This document shows positions 55,533-64,000 of a stretch of DNA of 64,000 bases, in pieces. Source of the stretch: Adiantum capillus-veneris (Eukaryota > Streptophyta > Polypodiopsida > Polypodiales > Pteridaceae); the NCBI GenBank assembly GCA_014529385.2, contig CM043971.1, forward strand, positions 84,423,340 to 84,487,339, written 5' to 3'. Under the pieces are notes generated by a model. It did not search any database, had not been told where the DNA came from, and saw nothing but the letters and a program-made list of their open reading frames with translations. A program made the translations under genes and the position numbers. How positions within the stretch are numbered: the first letter of the stretch is position 1; each line of letters starts with the position of its first letter.

Positions 55533-55542
55533 CTATTTATAG
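55533..55542 (-). promoter_or_regulatory. Minus-strand TATA-like box
   Basis: CTATAAATAG on the minus strand, followed by GACCCC. A good plant TATA match, but no downstream gene is recognised. Confidence 0.3.
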
Positions 55543-56029
55543 TTTTTTTGGCACTCTTAAGCTCTCACAGGCTTAAAAAAGCAGTTGCTTGCAGTTCAAG
55601 CAGCCCCCTACAGGTAAAAAAACGACCCCTGCTGCTAAATGAGTCCCTGGCAGGTCAGTGATGACCCTCCCATTACTTGCCAGCTTTTAAAATATCAATT
55701 ATGCTATATTTTGACCTATTTTTGCTTAATTGGTAAATATCTTGTAAATATCTAGGAGGTCTTTAATAAAGTCTATGCTTAAATGATTACTGCAACCCTT
55801 CAATTTTACCTATTTTACTCAATTCACAGTGTAAACGTCCAGGGGTCATAACTATGCCAGTTTTTATCAGAATTCAATTCTGAAAATTTCTAGCCCGGGG
55901 TTTGTTGTGCTTAAGATTCCAAAAATACCAATATTTGCCATGGTCAGACAATTCTACATTGATTTTTCAATAATCATATCAGTTTGATGAAGCTTTATAC
56001 AACCTTTAAGGTTTCAGAAACTGGAAACC

Positions 56030-57240
56030 TTACAGTCCACTTGCCATTTTTACTTATGACTTTGTATATGACCAACTCTCTTATTGTATGATAGTTTGGG
56101 CAAGTTGTAAGAGTTCTTGTTTGCAATTGAAAAAAAAGAGAGCAACCCATTTCTAGGGTCTATTTGCATTTTTCCTCTTAAAAATGCAAACAACTTCAGA
56201 AATGAAGTGGACACTTGCAATTTCTACTTGCCACTTTGTACATGGCTTGCCTTGTACCTATTGATTATTTGGGCAAGATGTATGAAAATAAAAAAACACA
56301 AATGAAAGAGGGGAAAACCCTTTTTGAAGTTTGTTTACATTTCCATGGAAAAAGCACAATCGAACCTTAAAACAGCTTGCCCGTTTGTCGTTTATACTTG
56401 TTTCTTGTCATATGACGTACCCACTTTCCTATTGATGGTTTGGGCAAGCTATATGCAAAGAAATAAGCACAAAAGGTAAGAGGGCAAGCCATTTCTAAAG
56501 TCTATTTGTTTTTCCATGAGAAAAAACACAAACACACTTCAAAAATGGCTTGCACATTTTCTATTTCTCCTTATGATTTGGGCAAGCCAGCAAACACAAA
56601 TGACAAGAGGGCAAGCCATTTCTAAACCTTGTTTTCTTTTGCGTGAGAAAAAATGCAATTGAATCTTGACAAATGGCTTGCACTTTTGATGTTTGTACTA
56701 GATCGTACATGGTTCCCGGGGTATTCACTAAAGGATTACCGTATGGTGTCACGTGAGTGTACAATAGGGGGGTTTATGAGGCCAAAAAGGTAGATTTTAC
56801 AAAGGAGGGTACCGTATATAGGGGGTAAAATGGCAGTTTTGGTGCACGTTGGTGACGTCTTTCTAGTACTACTAGTGAATCCCCTGGGAGAGGGCTTGCC
56901 CACTTCCCTATTGATGATTTGGGTAAGCCATGTGCAAAGAGGCAAGAAAAACCCGCAAGAGTTCAATCTATTTCTAGAGGTTGTCTTCATTTTTTTCTAC
57001 AAACAAACTTCACAAACGGCTTCTGCACTTGCAATTTTTGCTTGCCACTTCGCATATGACTAGACACCTTACCAGTTGTTGGTTTTAACAATCCATAAGC
57101 ATCCTTGTTGGCACAAATAGCAAGAGAGAAATCCCTTTTTGGAATTTGTTTGCGTTTTTCCTATTAAAAACACAAACAAACTTCAAAAACCACTTGCTGG
57201 CCACTTCACATATTGCTTGCCCATTTGTCATAAGAAAATT
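56030..57240. repeat. Diverged tandem array, ~171-bp unit, interrupted by an insert
   Basis: The anchor CCATTTCTA or a variant occurs at about 56147, 56318, 56489, 56617, 56968 and 57133. Steps are 171, 171, 128, 351 and 165. The long step falls to 175 when the 176-bp insert at 56714-56889 is removed. Units share GATTTGGGCAAGC, AAAGAGGGCAAGCCATTTCT, ACAAACTTCAAAAA and GGCTTGCAC. No coding capacity. Confidence 0.8.
56714..56889. mobile_element. MITE-like element with 17-bp terminal inverted repeats
   Basis: Left end TCCCGGGGTATTCACTA (56714-56730). The right end is its complement with two changes (TCCCAGGGGATTCACTA read on the minus strand, 56873-56889). 176 bp, non-coding, unlike the flanking repeat. 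Removing it restores the period of the host array. I see no certain target-site duplication, so the superfamily is not assigned. Confidence 0.55.
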
Positions 57241-57780
57241 GAAATGGCCAAACCAATGAAGCCTGATCCGGTTTAGAGTATCCAACACTAAGTAGCTTTA
57301 TACAAGGAAATCCTAGTGCCAAACTAAAAGTCGCTAACTCTAAGATGCTAGCTTTAAGTGGACAAAAATAACCAAACCAATATGGCCCTAAGAGCCGGTT
57401 TAGAGCGGCCAACACTAAGAGGATTTAGATGGCTAACCCTAAGCAGCTTTACATAGACAAATCTTAGCAGCTAAACCAAAAGCTCATAACTCTAAGGGAT
57501 AGTAGTAAGCAGATTAAAATGTCCATGAACAAACCAATGTGGCCCTAAGTAGCTTTACATAGTCAACTCTAAGCACATTTACATATCCAACCTTTAGCAG
57601 CCAAACCAAAATTTGCTAACCCTAAGCGGTTAGCCCTAAGTGAATTAAAATGGCCAAACCAATCCGGTGCTAATTTAGTTTAGAACAACCAACCCCAACT
57701 AGGTTTACATGGCCAACCTTAAGTGGCCAATCCAAAAGCCGATAATCCTAAAGGCCGCATCAAATTGTTGGATGAAGGCC
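57241..57780. repeat. Tandem-like repeat zone, units of about 124-157 bp
   Basis: CCAAACCAAT recurs at about 57248, 57372, 57530 and 57653. Between these lie recurring GGCCCTAAG, GCTTTACAT(A/G)G, AGCAGC(C/T)AAACC and CTAACCCTAAG. CCCTAA occurs often, but not as a telomere-type array. No gene. Confidence 0.65.
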
Positions 57781-58419
57781 AAAACTTTTGTTGGTGGCAG
57801 CAAAGGTGCCATCATAGGTAAGAAAAGATATACACTCTCCTCTTTCTTTTAACTTCTTGAGATTTTGTGACCTTTGCCATGCAGGGTATGATTTACGATG
57901 TCCTCCCCTCTTGCATTCTCTAGGAGAATAGCCATAGCTGTCGTCGAAAGAGGAGGAAGGTGAAGAAAAGGGAGAAGAGAGTGACCTCTTTCTTGCCCTT
58001 TTCTTCCTTTGTTTCCTCTCTTTCCTTTCGGAGTGACGAGGAGAAGGACTGTGGGTTGAACATTTCCTCTTGGGAGGAGTTTGAAATCCTCTAGACCATC
58101 GTCTTCATGGAGCCACATCTTCCGAGGAGCTTAAAGATTCATTACTTTCTTGCTCTTTGGATTCCTCAGCTCGTATGGGACAGAGTTTTCTTTTGGGAGT
58201 CTCATCAAGAGGCCTCCTAAGCTCTCTTTGAAGAGGAAGGGAAATCTCATAAGCAGGAAGTTTTTGAGTAACTTTGGCATGCAAAGCAGGGCTTCCCATA
58301 GCTTGCTGCAACCTAGTAACAAGATAATTGACAAACATGGGGGCATCATTATTAGCACCTTCATGTGAAAAATCAAAGTTATCAATGTTTATTCTACTCT
58401 CTTGGTTATTGTCAGCCAT
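57750..58419 (-). pseudogene. A3 gag N-terminal fragment
   Basis: ATG at 58419 (MADNNQESRINIDNFDFSHE), parallel to A2 (MADNNQESRMNIDSFDFAHE). A stop at the end of SSSEDVAP closes the first block at 58105. Beyond it the same protein can be followed through the basic Ser/Arg-rich region (TPPKRKCSTHSPSPRHSERK) to FLTYDGTFAATN, then it is cut off. The SR-like region is therefore a family trait. Confidence 0.8.
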
Positions 58420-58581
58420 GTTAACAAAATTTTTGCACTTACTTAGTGTATTCTTTGGAAATTCAAAACCTTAGTTGTTGCTACTCCTCTTAGCCTTTGA
58501 AAATCATCACTTAATATCTACACCCACAGCTCAAATTGGTTAATTATAGAGAGTAGTGGAGTGGGTCTAACATTTCAGATT

Positions 58582-59224
58582 TGATGTGACTTTGATATGC
58601 TCAACTCTTTGACCTTGAGCGCGTGAGCCTAATAACTACGAATCTTAGCACAGAGTTTAATATGACTTGAATCTTTGGTATTAATGCTTTGTTTATTTTA
58701 TGGCACAGCAGCCCGACTCTGACTATGCCAAAGAGTGTTTTTTGCACCCTAAATCATCTTCAATATGCTTTGCTTTGGCATCAATCTCCATTTTAATTGT
58801 GCTTGAGGACTTTGTACTGTCTTCCACAGGTGACCAGTCTTGGTCTTCATTCTTTGTTGTCTGTGATGACTCCATCATGTTTGAATTCTATATCTCTAAC
58901 ATCTTCTGAGCCATTGGCATTCCCATTATGATTTCATCTGGCATATCTTTTGATGTGATCACGTGGAATTGAGCTTTGATGATATGTGAACTTACTTCAA
59001 TGGTGGCGGAGATGATTCCCTAGCATTCTGCTCATTTGGTTCCTGATATGCTCACAAATTCAGGAGCATCTTTCAACTGTGGTTGGCCACATCTTTTCCA
59101 GGTGCGAAAAGACATGAGGTTCTTATCTAGCTGTAAATCTAGCTTTACTTATTTTGACAGCTTTTCTTCATTCTCACCAACAATGTTGCACTTGATCGTC
59201 TTAGGATTTCTTTCTTTATTTAGC
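58582..59224 (-). pseudogene. Foreign protease fragment inserted in the A3 leader
   Basis: The A3 leader matches A2 up to GAAAGGAGCT (about 59226) and again from ATGTTAGACC (about 58575). Between these lie about 640 bp that A2 lacks. On the minus strand this insert has ISATIEVSSHIIKAQFHVIT followed by MPDEIIMGMPMAQKM, which looks like the C-terminal part of a retroelement aspartic protease, then stops. It is a piece of another retroelement, not assigned to a family. Confidence 0.5.
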
Positions 59225-59445
59225 TCCTTTCAAAATTCTTATGGCTCAATAATGGTAGAGTCGTAGGCAAGTCTAAAAAGACTCCATTATCAAGACCAAA
59301 TGTCTCAAGGTGTGCACCATATCGCACATAATGGGCTCAACAAAACCAATACCCAGTGCCACTTACCCTAATATAATTAACAAAATCAACCATTATATGC
59401 TACTTAAGGACCTCTCTTCTTAAGCAAGGAAAGAGAGATAAAATT

Positions 59446-59456
59446 CTCTGATACCA
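59446..59456 (-). promoter_or_regulatory. Primer binding site of A3
   Basis: Minus-strand TGGTATCAGAG, as in A2, directly after the LTR end. Confidence 0.75.
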
Positions 59457-59457
59457 A

Positions 59458-60623
59458 TGCATTGGGAATGTCCTATGAACTTTGAGACTAGCGAAATTAG
59501 GAAATTAAAGAAAGTACTTTTGTGAGAATACTTTGTGAGCATAGAGGGTGAACTTTATTGATGGTAGAAACATAAACATAGTGTTTAGATGACTTGGCAT
59601 GAACAATAATTTTGAAAGAGAGTCTTTAGAGAACATAACAACAGTTGAGGACCGGATTTATGTGGAGCCGGTCCCCCCTCCAATCGGCATTTTTATTATA
59701 CATTCTCCCATCAAGAGAGACTTGGTACAACACAATATTTGTGTTCCTTGTGACCTAGGTGATGCAATCAAGAAGGAAAGCTTCATGCATGATGAGCATA
59801 GCATAAACTTTGGAAAAATCATTAGCTATCCCAAGCCTCATCCCCAAGGCCTCAAACACCTTCGAAGGTGGAGAGAGCTAGTAGGGAATGAGGGTAGGGA
59901 AGAGGAAGAAGAAACATTCCATATAAAAAAGAATTAGTTCCTCGCTTATCATCACTCTTCTTGCTAGCATACATATTAGCATAGTAATGAAGATGGATAA
60001 TATGGCAAGCTTAAGCATTGAAGCATGGATCTTGGTTGGATATATGCTTTCTTTGTACCAAGCTTGACTTGTGTGAGGGTGTGTGTATTATCTCTCTAGC
60101 CCCATCTTGTAGGGCTCGCCTCCTCCTTGTAGGGATAGTTGTTGACTTTGTGAAACACCTTACCCTCAAGCACCTTAGTCAGCAAGCATGACAAATCACC
60201 TCAATCTAAGCTAATGTTCTTACAAGAATCTCAAGCTCCCTAGTCGACAAGCACCTTAGTTAGCAAGAAAGACAAGAACCTCAAGCACCTTAATTAGCAA
60301 GCACGACAAGCATCTCAAGCTTGGGTTGGGTTCCCACCTCAAGCTCCAGCCCTAGCTTACCTAAGTTCAAAGGACTTTTAACACTAACCTTTGGAGGTAT
60401 TTAAACAAGTCTAAGCCTAAGTTATTTAAGCTCCATTGGCTAACTTTGCTCTTTGACATATCATCTCTCATTTGGGTCCCTTTACCATTGGCCTCGTGCC
60501 AAGATAGACTCAAAAGCACATGTCTATATTCTAACCCTTGTTCCCGTCTATTCTCCCACATTAAATGATCAGTTTAATATGAAAAAATCATATGGGTTGG
60601 TTCGATATTAGATTTTTATGACA
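59458..60623 (-). repeat. A3 LTR
   Basis: 1166 bp on the minus strand, TGTCATAAAA start at 60623 and CA end at 59459-59458. Shorter than the 1625-bp A1/A2 LTR. Contains a diverged form of the CTTGAGGTG minisatellite (about 60140-60330). Confidence 0.75.
59599..59937 (+). CDS. Antisense ORF in the A3 LTR
   Basis: 112 codons antisense to A3. Its core (EDRIYVEPVPPPIGI, SPIKRDL, CVPCDLGDA) matches the 81-codon antisense ORFs of the A1/A2 LTRs. It continues further (HPQGLKHLRRWRELVGNEGR). Unknown protein, expression unproven. Confidence 0.3.
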   Translation: MNNNFERESLENITTVEDRIYVEPVPPPIGIFIIHSPIKRDLVQHNICVPCDLGDAIKKESFMHDEHSINFGKIISYPKPHPQGLKHLRRWRELVGNEGREEEEETFHIKKN

Positions 60624-61330
60624 AGTTTCTACACAAATTTGCCAAGCGGTGTTTGTTGTCAAAGTAGTTGTGAGGATTAAAAGTTTGCAACAAGAAGTAA
60701 GTGAAGATTTTAGCATTTTTGTTGATAAATTGGAAGCATGTTGGAGTTTGATTATTGTCATCAGGTGGTCAATGCGGGATTGTTTCAAGCTGAATAAATT
60801 TCTAGCTTGCTTCCAACCTTGTGTTCAAGAGAAGGTCAATCTTTAAGACTCGAGAAGCTATGATGAAGATTCTAGAGTTGCCAGGGCAAAGAGTCAAAAG
60901 ATGAAGAAGAAAATGGAGACACGATTGCTACAGCTTGCAGTTGCAGTCGGTGGACCTCAATCAAAGGAATAGGTTAGTTTCAATAGGTAAAGGTTTTTCC
61001 TTGTGTTGATATTCATTTAATAGAAGCTTGTAGAGATGATGGTAGATTAGAGGAGCTATTGCATGTGCCTATAAGGCCTCAAAAGCTACAAAGAGGCATG
61101 TTCAAGGTGCCACCCAATTTGTTTGTGTCAAAAGATTCGAGCAAAGAGATGGTGCAAGACTTTAAAGAGAAGGTGCACGTTTCAAAACAGGCAATCAAGA
61201 AAGGTAATGGAAGCTTTGAAAGCAACAAGTTTTGAGGAAGAAGCTGAAAGTTTTTTAAATTCTAGTAGTGTGGACACAGATAGCACATGGGAGATAGAGT
61301 CTACATCCCTCAGGGGGGTCACTTAATATT
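60624..61330 (+). pseudogene. Possible retroelement gag relic
   Basis: Plus-strand fragments include LNKFLACFQPCVQEKVNL and, in another frame, RVARAKSQKMKKKMETRLLQ, which resemble the end of a Gag domain followed by a basic segment. No zinc knuckle or pol follows. Weak. Confidence 0.25.
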
Positions 61331-61534
61331 TATGTGACTATCATATAAGTGCAATAGAAGGGGTTATTAGATTTTATTTTTTGTCACATTTTTACATACA
61401 AAAGGGTACCATAAAATGGAATTGGGAAAAAATTATAGATTGAAAAGAAAAAGGGTGTATTTTATTTGTCCATAAATTCACAGATAAGGAGTTTTAGAAA
61501 TAGTCCTTGAACGCATCCGATACACACATAGTGA
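61331..61534. other. Unassigned AT-rich sequence
   Basis: Nothing recognisable. Confidence 0.4.
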
Positions 61535-61554
61535 CCCCCCCCCCCCCCCCCCCC
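61535..61554. repeat. Poly-C tract, 20 bp
   Basis: Twenty consecutive C (G on the minus strand). The true length is uncertain because sequencing slips on such tracts. Confidence 0.9.
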
Positions 61555-63830
61555 GTCGAGCTACATCCTCAAGGTATGAAGATGTGTTAACAATTGTGTG
61601 TGAGGAGCAAGAGAAAATTTTGGTGCATGTGCAAGTGGATAGGTAGGTTAGGGCACTATGTGAAACCATGTTAATGGTTTTTCTTATGAAGGTGGCCATG
61701 GACTATGAAATGGTAGTGCAAGAGGTACGAAACTTGGTGAAGAAAGAGAGAGCTATTGTAGTTACGGAGGGAGAACATGTTGACCGAGGTAGCCTACATG
61801 AAGTGTTGGAGAAGCCATATGGCTTTGTTTTCTTGGAAGAGGAAGTGTTTGAAGCTACTACAAGTGTGGAGTGCAATAAGAAGATGGTAGAATATCCTTT
61901 GGCAAGGGAACAAGTGCTTTTGGTGATGCATGAGAAGGAGGAGCAGGCTATGGATGCGGAAAAGCCATCAAGAAAGGTATGTACTTAACTATTGATGAAT
62001 ATGCTTATGGAAGTGGTTGTACGATGGACCATACACCAGGTAGAAGAGTTCCTCGATGAGGCCTCCACTTCACTTATTTGGGAGGGAGGGTCGAGTATGT
62101 GCATTGATATACGTGTTGAGTAGGATGGTGAGCATGGTAGTTCTCTATTTGAAGCAGGTTGGGTGCAATTCTACTTAAAGTTGCTACAAATGGATGGCTA
62201 CAATCTTGATTACATCTTTGATCTAGGTGGAAACAATGATAGAAGCATGAATAAGATTGTGAATATATGGTTTTTGGTTTGCTCGGTGTCTCTTTAGTGT
62301 TGCAGGTTTCTAATTCAATAAGCATGTGTATGATTGAACATATATGCTCAACAAGGGGGTTGGGCAATGATGGTGCAACCAAAGTGTGTCGACCATAGCA
62401 AAGGGCACAAGCAAGTATATATGGTTTAGTAGGTGCATGCATGGGTAGTGAAACAGGTGTGAAGTGCAAGTTTGTCAAGGGAGATCTTGAAGTGTATGGT
62501 TGAAGTGCTTGAAGAGTGGAGCATGTCAGTCTTGATGGATCAACAATCAGAGTCTTGGTTTCCGAGATATAGGCATTTGAAGTTTCAACAGGGGCCATTT
62601 CTGAGCCTTTTTGTCACATTGGAAAGCATTTTATCAAATTCTTTTTGAATTTTTACATCATTTTCAAGGGTATTATGTAGCATATGGAACCATTTGTAAG
62701 TGAGAGTTCTTCAATCAGTGTCTTGGATGCAAAGTTATAGCAGTTTGAAATCGGTGGCTTGCAAACAGGAGGAGAGAGCCTGGTAGTTTTTCCGAATTTT
62801 GGGTCATGCCATTCGAGGTCACCGGACAATTGAAATGCATAGCGGAAATGTGGACTTGAATTTTGAGATGCGGGATTTTAAGTGTATTTTTTGTCTCGAT
62901 CATTGGGCATGTGAGAGAGGAGTTGCTGTAGATCAAAAGAGACCACAAAAAGGGTTTTGCTATGTGACTTGTGGGATTTTTGAGGAGAGCCTTGAGGGCC
63001 AAGTGAGGAGCTCTCATTAGCTGATGGCTATGGTGTTGCGGGAGTGAATCACACCACCTATAAAGTGCATGCAACACTACCTAGATCAACATAATGTCAA
63101 TCGAGGACACAAATGACACGATAGGCTCACAGAGGCAATCTCTTTAGCTTGTCAGGTTGAGAACATCCCACACATACAACACTCTAGAAGGCCAACTAGC
63201 CCACAATCAAGAATCTCACTGCTCTCACCTACACCACAAACGGAAGGAAACTCACCAAATGATACCAAAATTGTATGAAACTTATGAAACACCATCCCCT
63301 CACTAGGATACACATGTCCCAAAGCCTCTACACTCAAAACCTTCATTCTAGACCAATCTGAAAAAAACGTGTATGAAGACAGAGAAGCATTTTGAAAGTT
63401 CTCAAAATTGAAATCTATGAGTACCTATGCGTAGCTTGTGTCTCCACGATTCTAATTACTACTTGCACGCAATAAATAGAAATTGTTTAATGCACTTTCG
63501 GGCACAGTTAGCTTGTAGATGTGTTAGTGTGCGTGCTATGTTTCGCGTGGAATGCTTGGTGTTGATGTGTAGCTCTTTTTGAGCCTTTGCAATGGTGCAC
63601 TCAGTTCTCCAATGCGATGAGCGAGCGGGGAGTACCGTCAGGATGAAGCTCACACTCTCTCTTTCTCTCTCACACACAGCCAACGAAAACTCAAAACTTT
63701 GATTATGATAACGTTTTGTTTACAAAATGACCTAGGTACCTTATATGTTAGGAAAGAGGACATAGCTAAGTAGATAATTGAGTAGATTACTGAATGGAGA
63801 GAGATAATTTTCACACACAAGAGATTATAG

Positions 63831-63832
<2 letters not shown>
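61555..63832. other. Unassigned sequence with unsupported ORFs
   Basis: ORFs at 61668-61988 (plus, Glu/Val-rich, MLMVFLMKVAMDYEMVVQEV...), 62074-62598 (minus, 174 codons) and 62799-63020 (plus) show no known motif, no partner and no conserved copy in the window. The 62074-62598 ORF is rich in Ser, Thr, Pro, His and Cys, as is common for chance antisense ORFs. None is called a gene. Confidence 0.35.
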
Positions 63833-63866
<34 letters not shown>

Positions 63867-63894
63867 GCGAGAGTGAGAGAGAGAGAGAGAGAGA
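63833..63894. repeat. Imperfect (GA)n microsatellite
   Basis: GA dinucleotides with a few GTGAGCGA interruptions. Confidence 0.9.
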
Positions 63895-64000
63895 TCACAC
63901 ATGAGGCTATGTCCACGAGACACACTACAAGAGGTTCTTCATATTAGCAGTGCTAGAAGTGAGATGCTCAAATGTTAAAATCCACGGCATCGCTATGAGC

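Larger units (their letters stand above)
55101..56029. other. AT-rich sequence with hairpins and a minus-strand TATA box
   Basis: No gene. Includes two adjacent stem-loops (55404-55452). A minus-strand TATA-like CTATAAATAG lies at 55533-55542, upstream in minus sense of a GA/CT-rich stretch and the 152-bp array, as if it were the promoter of a minus-strand element or LTR. No element ends were found. Confidence 0.35.
57750..60623 (-). mobile_element. A3: 5' fragment of an older family-A chromovirus
   Basis: Reading on the minus strand: LTR 60623-59458, primer site, leader with foreign insert, gag start 58419, gag to about 57750 where similarity to A2 (about 15035) ends. The rest of gag, all of pol and the 3' LTR are missing. 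It is much more diverged from A1/A2 than they are from each other. Confidence 0.82.

Noticed and set aside
57241-57780. Possible interstitial telomeric sequence because CCCTAA recurs
   Set aside because: The hexamer is not in uninterrupted tandem; it is one motif within a longer 124-157 bp unit.
62074-62598. 174-codon minus-strand ORF
   Set aside because: No motif, no homologous copy, and a Ser/Thr/His/Cys-rich composition typical of chance antisense frames.

Overview
The window looks like nuclear DNA of a plant with a large, repeat-rich genome. I recognise no host gene. Almost all identifiable coding sequence is Ty3/gypsy LTR retrotransposon: chromodomain-bearing chromoviruses, and the OTA/Tat group with an added archaeal-type RNase H. 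The rest is microsatellite, tandem-repeat arrays and unassigned AT-rich sequence. From memory the pol proteins look most like those of ferns and other non-flowering plants, but this is a weak impression that no search supports.

Layout. (1) 1-8427, minus strand: remains of two related OTA-type elements. Element E has a long leading ORF at 240-3815 and a leader with palindromes at about 3.8-5.2 kb. Element B contributes its integrase, an unusual ORF after pol with a second protease-like domain, and a candidate LTR at 5230-5609. (2) 8428-21124, plus strand: chromovirus family A, inserted in B as a three-part tandem: truncated copy A1, a shared LTR (12319-13943), the full copy A2, then LTR 19500-21124. 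A1 and A2 are nearly identical at an offset of 7181 bp and share one in-frame stop between reverse transcriptase and RNase H. (3) 21125-27850, minus strand: the 5' half of B (reverse transcriptase, protease, gag, leader with palindromes). (4) 27850-31684, plus strand: an old, heavily mutated chromovirus relic, C. (5) 31685-37001: CT/GT microsatellites and sequence I cannot assign.

(6) 37002-52287, plus strand: Tat-type family D, again with three LTRs (37002, 41298, 49806). The first internal unit has lost about 4.3 kb of pol. The second is nearly complete, with gag, protease, reverse transcriptase, a degenerate RNase H, an archaeal-type RNase H and integrase, broken by one frameshift and one stop. 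(7) 52288-57780: three successive tandem-repeat zones with periods of about 152, 171 and 124-157 bp; a 176-bp inverted-terminal-repeat element interrupts the second. (8) 57750-60623, minus strand: a 5' fragment of an older family-A copy (A3) with an LTR and a foreign protease fragment in its leader. (9) 60624-64000: a possible gag relic, a poly-C tract, a GA microsatellite and unassigned sequence.

No pathway is encoded. The window records repeated retroelement insertion, LTR-sharing tandem formation, internal deletion and satellite growth. The points most worth a second look are the protease-like domain after integrase in B, the repeated palindrome in the B and E leaders, the paired small leader ORFs of D, the antisense ORF kept in family-A LTRs, and the 152-bp array.
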